Of a stretch of 64,000 nt of DNA, positions 41,249 through 49,685 are shown piece by piece. Position numbers and translations under genes: made by a program. How positions within the stretch are numbered: the first letter of the stretch is position 1; every line of letters begins with the position of its first letter. The notes beneath the pieces were generated by a model. That model worked only from the letters and a program-made list of their open reading frames with translations, searched no databases and had not been told where the DNA came from. Origin of the DNA: Spirilliplanes yamanashiensis (GTDB taxonomy: Bacteria > Actinomycetota > Actinomycetes > Mycobacteriales > Micromonosporaceae); assembly GCF_016863475.1 (NCBI RefSeq), contig NZ_BOOY01000011.1, forward strand, positions 1 to 64,000, written 5' to 3'.

Positions 41249-44200
41249 GTGCCCCCGTTCTCCGCATCGTCCCGGCCCTCGGACGCGTACGTGGCGGACC
41301 TGCACATCCACTCCCGGTATTCGCGCGCGTGCAGCCGCGACCTGACGCTGCCGAACCTGGCCTGGTGGGCGCGCCGGAAGGGCATCGCGCTGCTGGGCAC
41401 GGGCGACTTCACCCACCCCGCGTGGTTCGACCACCTGCGGGAGAACCTGCACGAGGCGGAGCCGGGCCTGTACCGGCTGAGCGCGGACGCCGAGCGCGCG
41501 GTGCAGGAGCGGCTGCCGGCCCGGCTGGCCGACACCCCGGCGGCGCGGTTCATGCTCAGCGTGGAGATCTCGACGATCTACAAGCGCGACGACCGCACCC
41601 GCAAGGTGCACCACCTGATCTACCTGCCGGACCTGGCGGCGGCGGCCCGGTTCACCACGGCGCTGGGCCGGATCGGCAACCTCACCGCGGACGGCCGCCC
41701 GATCCTGGGCCTGGACTCGCGCGACCTGCTGGAGATCACGCTCGAGGCGAGCCCGGACGGCTACCTGGTGCCGGCGCACATCTGGACGCCGTGGTTCTCG
41801 GCGCTGGGCTCGAAGTCGGGCTTCGACGCGATCTCGGAGTGCTACGCCGACCTGGCCGACCACATCTTCGCGGTGGAGACGGGCCTGTCGTCGGACCCGG
41901 AGATGAACTGGCGGGTGTCCGGTCTGGACGGTTATCGCCTGGTGTCCAACTCGGACGCCCACTCCCCGGCTGCGCTGGCGCGCGAGGCGACGCTGTTCGA
42001 CGCCGAGCTGAGCTACGCGGGCGTCCGCGACGCGCTGCGCACCGGCGACGGCCTGGCGGGCACGATCGAGTTCTTCCCCGAGGAGGGCAAGTACCACGCC
42101 GACGGCCACCGGGCGTGCGGCGTGAACTGGGAGCCCGCGCGGACCCGGGCGGCCGGCGGCCGGTGCCCGGAGTGCGGCAAGCCGCTGACCGTGGGCGTGC
42201 TGAGCCGGGTCGAGGACCTGGCCGACCGGCCCGCGGGCCACGTGCGGCCGGGGCCGGGGGTCACCCACCTCATCCAGCTGGCCGAGCTGCTCGGCGAGGT
42301 CAACGGCGTCGGCCCGAAGTCGAAGACCGTCGAGGGGCAGCTCAACCACCTCGTCGCCGCGCTCGGCCCCGAGCTGGACATCCTGCGCACGATCCCGCTG
42401 GACGCGGTGAAGCAGGCCGGCGGCGAGCTGCTCGGCGAGGCGGTGCGCCGGCTGCGGGCGGGCGAGGTGCGCCGGGTGCCCGGCTACGACGGCGAGTACG
42501 GGGTCATCACCGTCTTCGAGCCGGGCGAGCTGCGCCGCAAGGGCAACGCCCCGCAGGAGGAGGCGCTGTTCGACCTGCCGGTGCCGCAGCAGCGCCCGGC
42601 GTCCGAGCCGGTCAAGGCGGCCCCGGTCAAGGCGGCGCCGCCGCGCCGGGTCGCCCCGTCGGGGCCGTCGGCCGTGGGCCCGCCCGCGATCGGCCGCGCC
42701 ACCGTGCCGCGGGTGTCCGCTCCCCCGCCGCTGGCGCAGCCGGTGTCGCCGCACGAGCCGTTCGAGCCGATGCTGTCCGGCATGGAGGAGGTCGGCACCG
42801 GCCTGCTCGACCGGCTCGACGCGATGCAGCGGGTGGCCGCGTCCGCGCCGGGCGGGCCGCTGCTCATCGTGGCGGGCCCGGGCACCGGCAAGACCCGCAC
42901 GCTGACCCACCGGATCGCCTACCTGTGCGCCGAGCTGTTCGTGCCGCCCGCGCACTGCCTGGCGATCACGTTCACCCGCCGCGCCGCCGAGGAGCTGCGG
43001 CACCGCCTCGACGGGCTGCTCGGGGCGAAGGACGCCGAGGACATCACGGTGTCGACGTTCCACTCGCTGGGCCTGTCGATCCTGCGCGACAACGCGAAGG
43101 CGGCCGGGCTGGCGCCCGGGTTCCGGATCGCCGACGACGCCGAGCGCGCCGCCGCCCGGGAGGCGGCCGGCACCGACGACGCCGCGTACGCGAAGCTGCT
43201 GCGCCAGCAGGACCTGGTGGACCTGGACGAGCTGGTCACGCTGCCGCTGGCGCTGCTGGAGGACGACGCCGAGCTGGTCGCGCGCTACCGCGACCGGTGG
43301 CGGTGGATCTTCGTCGACGAGTACCAGGACGTGGACGACGCGCAGTACCGGCTGCTGCGCCTGCTGAGCCCGCCGAACGGCAACCTGTGCGCGATCGGCG
43401 ACCCGGACCAGGCGATCTACTCGTTCCGCGGCGCCGACGTCGGCTACTTCCTGCGCTTCTCGCAGGACTTCACGGACGCCCGCCTGGTGCGGCTGACCCG
43501 CAACTACCGCTCGTCGGCGCCGATCCTGGCCGCCGCGGTGCAGGCGATCGCGCCGTCGTCGCTGGTGCGCGGCCGCCGCCTCGACCCGGCCCGGCTCGAC
43601 CCGGAGGCGCCGCTGGTCGGCCGCTACCACGCGGCGTCGTCCGCCGACGAGGCCGACTTCGTGGTGCGCACGATCGACGAGCTGGTCGGCGGCCTGTCGC
43701 ACCGCTCGCTGGACAGCGGCCGGGTCGACGGCCGGCACGTCACCGGCCAGGTGTCGTTCTCCGACGTGGCGGTGCTGTACCGCACGGACGCGCAGGCCGC
43801 CGCGATCGTCGACGCGCTGTTCCGGGCGGGCGTGCCCGTGCAGAAGCGCTCGCACGACCGGCTGCGCGACCGCCCCGGCGTGGGCGCGATCGCCCGCGAG
43901 CTGCGGCACGCCGACGGCCTGGGTGGCTCGCTGGCCGCGCGGGTGCGGCTGACCGCGCAGGTGCTGGCGCAGCGGTACGCGGCTCCGACGCTCGACGGCC
44001 CGGCCCTGACCCCGGAGGACGTCTGGGCGGCGTCGGACCTGCTGATGCCGCTGGCCCAGCGCTGCGGCGACGACCTGCCCGCCTTCCTGCTGCAGATCGC
44101 CACGGGCGCCGAGGTGGACGCGCTGGACCCGCGCGCCGAGGCGGTGACGCTGCTGACCCTGCACGCCGCGAAGGGCCTCGAGTTCCCCGTGGTGTTCCTG

Positions 44201-44473
44201 GTGGGCTGCGAGGACGGGCTGCTGCCGCTGCGCTGGCCGGGCACCACCCCGGCGGAGGAGGCGGTCGCCGAGGAGCGCCGGCTGTTCTTCGTGGGCCTGA
44301 CCCGGGCGCAGGACCGGCTGTACGTCAGCCACGCGGCCCGCCGCTTCCGGCACGGCTCCGAGCGGGAGCAGAGCCCGACGCCGTTCCTGGACGCGATCGA
44401 CGCGGGGCTGTTCGAGCGGATGGGCGACACGGTGCCGTCGCGGCCGCGCGACCGGCAGCTGCGGCTGCTCTAG
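41249..44473 (+). CDS. PHP-domain/UvrD helicase fusion
   Basis: A 1074-residue two-part protein. The first ~400 residues are a PHP-type phosphoesterase-like domain: VADLHIHSRYSRACSRD (HxH), LLGTGDFTHPAW, MLSVEISTIY, PAHIWTPWFS and LVSNSDAHSPAALARE. A CPECGK zinc-ribbon-like piece and a helix-hairpin-helix-like NGVGPKSKTVEG follow. After a Pro-rich linker comes a superfamily 1 helicase: AGPGTGKTRTLTHR (Walker A), FVDEYQDVDDAQY (Walker B), GDPDQAIYSFRGA, LTRNYRS, LHAAKGLEFPVVF and RLFFVGLTRAQDRLYVS. It likely acts in DNA repair. GTG 41234 is an alternative start. Confidence 0.9.
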   Translation: MPPFSASSRPSDAYVADLHIHSRYSRACSRDLTLPNLAWWARRKGIALLGTGDFTHPAWFDHLRENLHEAEPGLYRLSADAERAVQERLPARLADTPAARFMLSVEISTIYKRDDRTRKVHHLIYLPDLAAAARFTTALGRIGNLTADGRPILGLDSRDLLEITLEASPDGYLVPAHIWTPWFSALGSKSGFDAISECYADLADHIFAVETGLSSDPEMNWRVSGLDGYRLVSNSDAHSPAALAREATLFDAELSYAGVRDALRTGDGLAGTIEFFPEEGKYHADGHRACGVNWEPARTRAAGGRCPECGKPLTVGVLSRVEDLADRPAGHVRPGPGVTHLIQLAELLGEVNGVGPKSKTVEGQLNHLVAALGPELDILRTIPLDAVKQAGGELLGEAVRRLRAGEVRRVPGYDGEYGVITVFEPGELRRKGNAPQEEALFDLPVPQQRPASEPVKAAPVKAAPPRRVAPSGPSAVGPPAIGRATVPRVSAPPPLAQPVSPHEPFEPMLSGMEEVGTGLLDRLDAMQRVAASAPGGPLLIVAGPGTGKTRTLTHRIAYLCAELFVPPAHCLAITFTRRAAEELRHRLDGLLGAKDAEDITVSTFHSLGLSILRDNAKAAGLAPGFRIADDAERAAAREAAGTDDAAYAKLLRQQDLVDLDELVTLPLALLEDDAELVARYRDRWRWIFVDEYQDVDDAQYRLLRLLSPPNGNLCAIGDPDQAIYSFRGADVGYFLRFSQDFTDARLVRLTRNYRSSAPILAAAVQAIAPSSLVRGRRLDPARLDPEAPLVGRYHAASSADEADFVVRTIDELVGGLSHRSLDSGRVDGRHVTGQVSFSDVAVLYRTDAQAAAIVDALFRAGVPVQKRSHDRLRDRPGVGAIARELRHADGLGGSLAARVRLTAQVLAQRYAAPTLDGPALTPEDVWAASDLLMPLAQRCGDDLPAFLLQIATGAEVDALDPRAEAVTLLTLHAAKGLEFPVVFLVGCEDGLLPLRWPGTTPAEEAVAEERRLFFVGLTRAQDRLYVSHAARRFRHGSEREQSPTPFLDAIDAGLFERMGDTVPSRPRDRQLRLL

Positions 44474-45066
44474 CGCGCCCACAGCGCCGCCACGAAGAAC
44501 CCGCCGAGCAGCGCCGGCCCGAACGGCAGGGCGGTGCGCCGCCCGGCGCGCCGGGTGAGCAGCAGGCCGGCCGCGACCGGGCCGTTGAGCAGGTGCGGCA
44601 GCGCCAGCCCGAGCCACACGGCGGGCCAGCCCAGCCAGCCGAGCAGCAGGCCCAGCACCCCGGCCAGCTTCACGTCGCCCATGCCGAGCGGCGCGCCCGG
44701 CAGCAGCGCGGCGGCCAGGTGCAGCGCCAGGCAGAGGGCCCCGGCGAGCGCGGCCCGGCCGAGCCGCCCCGGGTCGCCGGTGAGGACGGCGGCGGCCCAC
44801 AGCGCGGCGGCGACCGCGGCGAGCAGCGCGCCGACCAGCGGGTCGGGCAGGCGCAGCGTCGCCAGGTCGGTGCGGGCCAGGGGCACCCCGAGCAGCGCCA
44901 CGGCCAGGAACGCGAGCAGCTCGGGGCCGGGCCCGGCGACCGCCCCGGCGGCGGCGCCGGCCGCCGCGCCCACGGCGGCCCAGGGGCCTACCCGGACGCG
45001 CGGCGGCCCGGACCGGACGGACCCCACGGCGGCGCCGAGCGCCGCGCAGCACAGGATGATGACCAC
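44470..45066 (-). CDS. prepilin peptidase (A24 family)
   Basis: A 198-residue membrane aspartic peptidase with about six hydrophobic segments. The two catalytic aspartates are in ARTDLATLRLPDPLV and LGMGDVKLAGVLG (GxGDxKL), as in type IV prepilin/archaeal FlaK-type peptidases. It lacks the N-terminal cysteine-rich methylase domain and is a short form. It would process pseudopilins of a Tad-like or DNA-uptake system, none of which is in the window. GTG 45066 follows TAGCGT by 8 nt. Confidence 0.85.
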   Translation of the reverse strand: MVIILCCAALGAAVGSVRSGPPRVRVGPWAAVGAAAGAAAGAVAGPGPELLAFLAVALLGVPLARTDLATLRLPDPLVGALLAAVAAALWAAAVLTGDPGRLGRAALAGALCLALHLAAALLPGAPLGMGDVKLAGVLGLLLGWLGWPAVWLGLALPHLLNGPVAAGLLLTRRAGRRTALPFGPALLGGFFVAALWAR

Positions 45067-45074
45067 GGACCGGG

Positions 45075-45080
45075 ACGCTA
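45075..45080 (-). promoter_or_regulatory. -10 hexamer TAGCGT for prepilin peptidase gene
   Basis: Minus-strand TAGCGT, 8 nt, GTG 45066. Confidence 0.45.
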
Positions 45081-45192
45081 GCGGCGTGCACCGCCCGCGC
45101 CGGGTCGGAGAACCGACACTTCAGAGGCCCCCGAATGCGGTACAGCGGGTGGCGGACGCGGTTCCGGGAGCGGGACGGCCGGTGCGTCACGC

Positions 45193-45198
45193 TACGGT
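45193..45198 (+). promoter_or_regulatory. -10 hexamer TACGGT upstream of LppU-like gene
   Basis: TACGGT about 33 nt before ATG 45232; GAGAGG 8 nt before the ATG makes this a leadered transcript. Confidence 0.4.
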
Positions 45199-45231
45199 GG
45201 CTCTCAGCACCGACCAGGGAGAGGTCTGGAC

Positions 45232-45861
45232 ATGTCGCAGAGCGGACCGTATCCCGGCCCGTCGCCGCAGCCGGGCCGCGATCCGGACGAGCCGTACACC
45301 GAGCCCGCCGACCCGTGGAGCGGGCACCCCACCTGGCCGGCCACGCCCGCACCGGGCTCGCCGGCCACGGGCTTCGAGCCGAGCTACGGCTTCGACCGCT
45401 CGCAGTCGGGGACCGGCTGGACGCCGCCGCCCGCCCCGCCGCGCCGCCGGGGCCCCGGCACCGCGATCGTGGTGCTGGTGGTCGTGCTGGGCGTCCTCGT
45501 GGTGATCGGCGGCGGGGTCGCGTGGTGGCTCCTCGCCGGCGGCGGGGACGAGCCGGTGGCGAAGCCGCAGCCGGCCCCGTCGAGCGCGGTGCCGTCGGCG
45601 GCGCCCAGCGACGAGACGGACGCCCGGTTCGTCACGGCGGGCCAGTGCGTGCGCAACGAGGGCTCCGAGGACGTGCCGCAGATGACGATCGCGCCGTGCG
45701 GCGAGGGCACGTTCGAGGTGCTCAAGCGGGTGGACGGGGCGACGACGGGCGAGCCGGACGCGCAGAAGAAGTGCGCCGCGGTGACCGGCTACACGAACTG
45801 GTACTTCTACGACAGCGAGCTGGACGCGCTCGACTTCGTGCTGTGCCTGCGCGGCAAGTAG
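45232..45861 (+). CDS. LppU/SCO3897-like membrane-anchored protein
   Basis: A 209-residue protein with a Pro/Gly/Ser-rich cytoplasmic N-terminus (~75 residues), one membrane helix (AIVVLVVVLGVLVVIGGGVA) and an extracytoplasmic domain of ~100 residues with four cysteines (GQCVRN, IAPCGEG, KKCAAV, VLCLRG) in the order seen in LppU-type proteins. Its role is unknown. GAGAGG lies 8 bases before ATG 45232. Confidence 0.7.
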   Translation: MSQSGPYPGPSPQPGRDPDEPYTEPADPWSGHPTWPATPAPGSPATGFEPSYGFDRSQSGTGWTPPPAPPRRRGPGTAIVVLVVVLGVLVVIGGGVAWWLLAGGGDEPVAKPQPAPSSAVPSAAPSDETDARFVTAGQCVRNEGSEDVPQMTIAPCGEGTFEVLKRVDGATTGEPDAQKKCAAVTGYTNWYFYDSELDALDFVLCLRGK

Positions 45862-45885
45862 CGCCCTCTCGGGCTGTCTTACGAA

Positions 45886-45942
45886 ATCGCTAGAGAGTCG
45901 TAGAGCAACATACCGGCGGCCGCGTTCTAGCGATCGCGCTAG
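45886..45942. promoter_or_regulatory. CTAGCG-type inverted/direct repeats upstream of AAA ATPase gene
   Basis: An AT-richer intergenic patch contains ATCGCTAGA (45886-45894) and CTAGCG-ATCG-CGCTAG (45927-45942; 6-bp arms, 4-bp centre) followed by ACA. The shared CGCTAGA half-sites lie 50 bp apart, close upstream of the TACGGT -10 of the next gene. They look like operator sites for a dimeric regulator. Confidence 0.5.
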
Positions 45943-45951
45943 ACACGCCGA

Positions 45952-45957
45952 TACGGT
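45952..45957 (+). promoter_or_regulatory. -10 hexamer TACGGT, leaderless AAA ATPase gene
   Basis: TACGGT, 7 nt, GTG 45965. Confidence 0.5.
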
Positions 45958-45964
45958 GCTATCC

Positions 45965-47164
45965 GTGGATCCGGTACGGAACCCGTACGCACCCGGCGCC
46001 GGCCAGCGGCCCCCGGAGCTGGCCGGGCGCAGCCGCGAGCTGGACGCCTTCGACGTCGTGCTCGAACGCGTCGCCCGGGGCCGCCCCGAGCGCAGCCTCG
46101 TCCTCACCGGCCTGCGCGGCGTCGGCAAGACCGTCCTGCTCAACACGCTGCGCTCGCAGGCCATCGGCAAGCTGTGGGGCACCGGCAAGATCGAGGCGCG
46201 ACCCGACCAGTCACTGCGCCGGCCCCTGTCCGCCGCCCTGCACATGGCCATCCGCGAGCTCGCGCCCCGGCACCGCAACCCCGACCGCATCGACGAGGTG
46301 CTCGGCGTGCTCAAGGCGTTCGCGCTGCGCGGCACCGAGACGGCCAAGCTGCGCGACCGCTGGCAGCCCGGCATCGACGTGCCCGCCGCGGCCGGGCGGG
46401 CCGACACCGGCGACATCGAGATCGACCTCGTCGAGCTGTTCACCGACGCCGCCTCGCTCGCCACCGACGTCGGCACCGGCATCGCCCTGTTCATCGACGA
46501 GATGCAGGACCTCGGGCCCGCCGACGTGTCCGCGCTGTGCGCCGCCTGCCACGAGCTGTCGCAGCTCGGCGCCCCGCTCATCGTCGTCGGGGCCGGGCTG
46601 CCGCACCTGCCCGCCGTGCTGTCGGCCGCCAAGTCGTACTCCGAGCGGCTGTTCCGCTACCAGCGCATCGACCGCCTCGACCGGATCGCCGCCGACCTCG
46701 CCCTGTGCGCGCCCGCCGCCCGCGAGGACGTGGAGTACGAACCCAAGGCCCTCGACCTGCTGTACGAGAAGTCCGGCGGCTACCCGTACTTCGTCCAGGC
46801 GTACGGCAAGGCGACCTGGGACCACGCCCCGCAGTCGCCCGTCACCCCCGCCGACGTGCGGGTCGCCGCCCCCGAGGCGGAGGCGGAGCTGGCGGTCGGC
46901 TTCTTCGGCTCCCGCTACGAGCGCGCCACCCCCGCCGAGCGCGAGTACATGCGCACGATGGCGAGCCTGCACACCGGCGACGCGGGCGACATGGACGCGG
47001 CGGTGCCGACCGCCGACATCGCCCGCGCGCTGGCCCGCAAGCCGGCCAGCCTCTCCCCCGCCCGCGACGCCCTCATCAAGAAGGGGCTGATCTACTCGGG
47101 CGAACGCGGCACGGTGGCGTTCACCGTGCCGCACTTCGGCCGGTACCTGCGCACCCAGCCCTAG
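45965..47164 (+). CDS. AAA family ATPase (ORC1/CDC6-like AAA_16 type)
   Basis: A 399-residue P-loop ATPase. ELAGRSRELDAFDVVLERV precedes Walker A LTGLRGVGKTVLLN. Walker B is IALFIDEMQDLG, sensor-like VVGAGLPHLPA follows, and YEKSGGYPYFVQAYGKATWD belongs to the lid. The last ~80 residues form a winged-helix-like region (PASLSPARDALIKKGLIYSG). Such STAND/AAA_16 ATPases act in DNA-related or regulatory switching; the target here is unknown. GTG 45965 is chosen for its -10 spacing. Its TAG shares CTAG with the convergent GNAT stop. Confidence 0.8.
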   Translation: MDPVRNPYAPGAGQRPPELAGRSRELDAFDVVLERVARGRPERSLVLTGLRGVGKTVLLNTLRSQAIGKLWGTGKIEARPDQSLRRPLSAALHMAIRELAPRHRNPDRIDEVLGVLKAFALRGTETAKLRDRWQPGIDVPAAAGRADTGDIEIDLVELFTDAASLATDVGTGIALFIDEMQDLGPADVSALCAACHELSQLGAPLIVVGAGLPHLPAVLSAAKSYSERLFRYQRIDRLDRIAADLALCAPAAREDVEYEPKALDLLYEKSGGYPYFVQAYGKATWDHAPQSPVTPADVRVAAPEAEAELAVGFFGSRYERATPAEREYMRTMASLHTGDAGDMDAAVPTADIARALARKPASLSPARDALIKKGLIYSGERGTVAFTVPHFGRYLRTQP

Positions 47165-47694
47165 AGGTCGTGCCAGGGCTCGGGGTGCACCACCTCGCCC
47201 GGGGCCGGCTCCTGGGCGCCCGGCAGCACGAGCGCCTGCCAGGCGTCGCCGAAGGCGTCCCACGCGCCGGTCAGCCCCATCGGCAGCGCCGGCCGGAACC
47301 CGAACCGCCCGTAGTACGCCGGGTCGCCGAGCACCAGCACGAGCGACTCGTCGGCGGCCGCGGCCCGCTCCAGCGCGTGCCGGACGACGGCCGTCCCGAT
47401 GCCCTGGCGCTGGCGGTCCGGCAGCACCGCCACCGGCCCCAGCGCGAGCGCCGGCGTCCCGCCCGCGAGGATGCGGCTGAGCAGGGCATGACCGACGACG
47501 AGCCCGCCGCCGTCCGCGACGACCTGGTCGTCCTCGGCCACCACGGACAGGTCCGGCAGCCAGGCGGGATGCACCCGCAGCGCGTCGACGAGGCGGACCT
47601 CGGCCCCGCCGGAGTCCGCGAAGGCGTGCGCCAGGAGGCGGCGCACACCCGGCGCGTCGCCGGGCCGCTCGGCCCGTACGGTCAACGTCTTCAT
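47161..47694 (-). CDS. GNAT family N-acetyltransferase
   Basis: A 177-residue acetyltransferase. Seen: LTVRAERPGDAPGVRRLLAH, ALGPVAVLPDRQRQGIGTAV (acetyl-CoA motif) and LVLGDPAYYGRFGFRPA, a pattern of the YhbS-like subgroup. The substrate is unknown. The IS element begins immediately upstream of its start; the intergenic gap to tnpB is only 34 bp, so its promoter may lie in or at the IS edge. Confidence 0.88.
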   Translation of the reverse strand: MKTLTVRAERPGDAPGVRRLLAHAFADSGGAEVRLVDALRVHPAWLPDLSVVAEDDQVVADGGGLVVGHALLSRILAGGTPALALGPVAVLPDRQRQGIGTAVVRHALERAAAADESLVLVLGDPAYYGRFGFRPALPMGLTGAWDAFGDAWQALVLPGAQEPAPGEVVHPEPWHDL

Positions 47695-47716
47695 CGAGAT
47701 CCTTCCCCGTGGTCGC

Positions 47717-47722
47717 TAGGGT
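47717..47722 (+). promoter_or_regulatory. -10 hexamer TAGGGT, leaderless tnpB
   Basis: TAGGGT, 6 nt, GTG 47729. Confidence 0.45.
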
Positions 47723-47728
47723 GTGAGG

Positions 47729-49012
47729 GTGGCCGGGACGGTGAAACGGGCGTTCAAGTTCCGTTTCTATCCGACCCCGGAGCAGGCGGACCTGCTGAAC
47801 CGCACGTTCGGGTGTGTGCGCAAGGTTTACAACCTGGCCCTGGCCGCGCGGAGCGAGGCGTGGTATCGGCGGCAGGAGCGGGTCACCTACAACGCGACGT
47901 CGGCGTTGCTGACGGCGTGGAAGAAGACGGACGCGCTGGCGTTCCTCAATGAGGTCTCCAGCGTGCCGTTGCAGCAGACGCTGCGGCACCTGCAGGACGC
48001 GTTCACGGCGTTCTGGAGCCGCCGGGCCCGCTACCCGCGGTTCAAGAGCAGGAAGAAGTCGCGCGCGTCGGCCGAGTTCACGCCGTCGGCGTTCCGCTAC
48101 CGCGACGGAACCCTGACGCTCGCCAAGCTGGCCGGCCCGCTGGACATCGTCTGGTCCAGGCCGCTGCCGGACGGTGCGACGCCGTCCACGGTGACGGTGT
48201 CGCGCGACAGCGCGGGTCGCTGGTTCATGTCACTGCTCTGCGACGACACCATCGCCGCCCTGCCGGCCACCGGGGGTGTGGTCGGCATTGATGTCGGTCT
48301 CGAGCATCTGGCCACCCTGTCGACCGGAGAGAAGGTCGCCAACCCCCGGCACGAGCGGGCCGACCGGGCGAAGCTGGCCAGGGCGCAGCGGCAACTGGCC
48401 CGCAAGCAGAAGGGCGGCGACAGCAGGAACCGGGCGAAGGCCGCACTGAGGGTCGCCCGCATCCATGGCCGGATCGCCGACCGGCGGCGCGACGCCCTGC
48501 ACCAGCTGACCACTCGACTCGTGCGTGAGAACCAAACGCTCGTCATCGAGGATCTCAACGTGCGAACGATGGTCACCAACCACCGCCTGGCCCGGGCCAT
48601 CAGTGACGCGGCCTGGCGTGACCTGCGCACCATGCTGGAGTACAAAGCCGGCTGGTACGGCCGGGACCTCGTCGTGATCGACCGCTGGTATCCGTCCAGC
48701 AAGGTGTGCTCCGGGTGCGGGGCGGTCGCCGACACGATGCCGCTGACCGTGCGGTCGTGGGCGTGCCGGTGCGGCGCCACCCACGATCGCGACGTCAATG
48801 CGGCCCGCGACATCCTGGCCGCCGGACTGGCGGTGACGGCCTGTGGAGCCGGTGCAAGACCCCATCGGGAGTCATCCCGGAGGCGGCGACCGGCGGTGAA
48901 GCAGGAAGGCCCTGGGGCGACCGAGGGATCCTCGTCCGTCAGGGCGGGGAGGATGTCAAGAGGCGGAACCTACGCCAGTGTGGAGGGTGCGGAAACGGTT
49001 TGGCGGGTATAA
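47729..49012 (+). CDS. tnpB: RNA-guided endonuclease TnpB family protein
   Basis: A 427-residue OrfB/TnpB. The N-terminal helix-turn-helix part starts VKRAFKFRFYPTPEQADLLN. The RuvC catalytic residues are Asp188 (GIDVGLEHLA), Glu274 (VIEDLNVRTM) and Asp355 (HDRDVNAARDIL). The zinc finger CSGCG...CRCG lies between the last two. All are intact, so the nuclease is probably active. After GLAVTACGAGARP the reading frame runs through the right-end/omega-RNA scaffold and beyond the element edge, so the last ~60 residues are probably not functional protein sequence. Confidence 0.93.
   Translation: MAGTVKRAFKFRFYPTPEQADLLNRTFGCVRKVYNLALAARSEAWYRRQERVTYNATSALLTAWKKTDALAFLNEVSSVPLQQTLRHLQDAFTAFWSRRARYPRFKSRKKSRASAEFTPSAFRYRDGTLTLAKLAGPLDIVWSRPLPDGATPSTVTVSRDSAGRWFMSLLCDDTIAALPATGGVVGIDVGLEHLATLSTGEKVANPRHERADRAKLARAQRQLARKQKGGDSRNRAKAALRVARIHGRIADRRRDALHQLTTRLVRENQTLVIEDLNVRTMVTNHRLARAISDAAWRDLRTMLEYKAGWYGRDLVVIDRWYPSSKVCSGCGAVADTMPLTVRSWACRCGATHDRDVNAARDILAAGLAVTACGAGARPHRESSRRRRPAVKQEGPGATEGSSSVRAGRMSRGGTYASVEGAETVWRV
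48850..48959 (+). ncRNA. probable omega RNA (TnpB guide scaffold)
   Basis: In this family the guide RNA overlaps the 3' end of tnpB and its guide begins just past the right end. The stretch contains small hairpins such as CGAGG-GAT-CCTCG (48922-48934) and an imperfect stem CCTC..CCG/CGG..GAGG ending at GGAGGATGTCAA. The guide would then read the flanking bases from about 48960. The RNA is inferred from family knowledge; its 5' end is not visible. Confidence 0.45.
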
Positions 49013-49020
49013 CCGGAACC

Positions 49021-49563
49021 ATGAAGCCGGTCCGCAGTGCAGCCCGAGCCCTCCTCAGCGCCGTGTTCGTCGCGAGCGGCGCCCGCGCCCTCGCCAACCC
49101 GGCCCCCATGGTCGACCGGGCCAAGCCCGTCACCGACCGGGTCACGCCGCTGCTGGAGCGCACCGACCCCCGCATCCCGACCGACACCGCCACGCTGGTG
49201 CGCCTCAACGGCGCGGTCCAGCTCGGCGCCGGGCTGCTGCTGGCCACCGGCCGCGCGACCCGGCCCGCCGCGCTGGCGCTGGCCGCCTCGCTGGTGCCGA
49301 CCACGCTCGCCGGGCACCGCTTCTGGGAGTTCAGCGGCCCGGAGCGCACCGTGCACCAGAACCAGTTCGTCAAGAATCTCGGCCTGCTCGGCGGGCTGCT
49401 GCTCGCCGCGGCCGACACCGAGGGCCGGCCGGGGCTGCGGTACCGGGCGGAGCACTTCGTCGACCGCCGCCAGCGCGGCGTGAAGCGGGCCGTGAGGACG
49501 GCCCGCCGCGAGGCGAAGATCGCCGCCGCGTCGGCGGCGATGGCCCGCCGGCTGCCCGGCTGA
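49021..49563 (+). CDS. DoxX family membrane protein
   Basis: A 180-residue protein with four hydrophobic segments, beginning RSAARALLSAVFVASGARAL and including RLNGAVQLGAGLLLATGRAT and HQNQFVKNLGLLGGLLLAAAD, the typical DoxX pattern with the conserved KNLGLLGG end. A basic C-terminal helix (RRQRGVKRAVRTARREAKI) follows. DoxX-like proteins are linked to redox and thiol stress. A TATAAC hexamer lies 7 bases before ATG 49021, so the gene is probably leaderless with its promoter immediately past the IS element. Confidence 0.85.
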   Translation: MKPVRSAARALLSAVFVASGARALANPAPMVDRAKPVTDRVTPLLERTDPRIPTDTATLVRLNGAVQLGAGLLLATGRATRPAALALAASLVPTTLAGHRFWEFSGPERTVHQNQFVKNLGLLGGLLLAAADTEGRPGLRYRAEHFVDRRQRGVKRAVRTARREAKIAAASAAMARRLPG

Positions 49564-49643
49564 CGGTCGTTGATCGGTTCCCCGGCGCCGGTGTCCCTGG
49601 CAGGGTCACCGGCGTTGAGGTCGTGGCAGGTGCGCGCGTCTTC

Positions 49644-49649
49644 TAAGGT
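49644..49649 (+). promoter_or_regulatory. -10 hexamer TAAGGT upstream of GT87 gene
   Basis: TAAGGT about 36 nt before ATG 49686; GGGGAGG at 49669-49675 is the ribosome site. Confidence 0.4.
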
Positions 49650-49685
49650 GGCACCCGGCCAGGCTGACGGGGAGGAATGCGGACG

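Larger units (their letters stand above)
47695..48960 (+). mobile_element. IS200/IS605-group element carrying only tnpB
   Basis: The right boundary is suggested by the block GGGGAGGATGTCAA (48946-48959), an ending common to such elements, preceded by small hairpins. The left end must lie between the GNAT start (47694) and tnpB (47729) but cannot be fixed. No tnpA (Y1 transposase) gene is present, so the copy would need a transposase in trans. Boundaries are approximate. Confidence 0.6.

Noticed and set aside
39554..45352. 1932-residue open frame on the minus strand
   Set aside because: It is an antisense shadow of moaD, the phosphoesterase and the PHP-UvrD gene; its product is a low-complexity Arg/Ala/Gln sequence with no domain.
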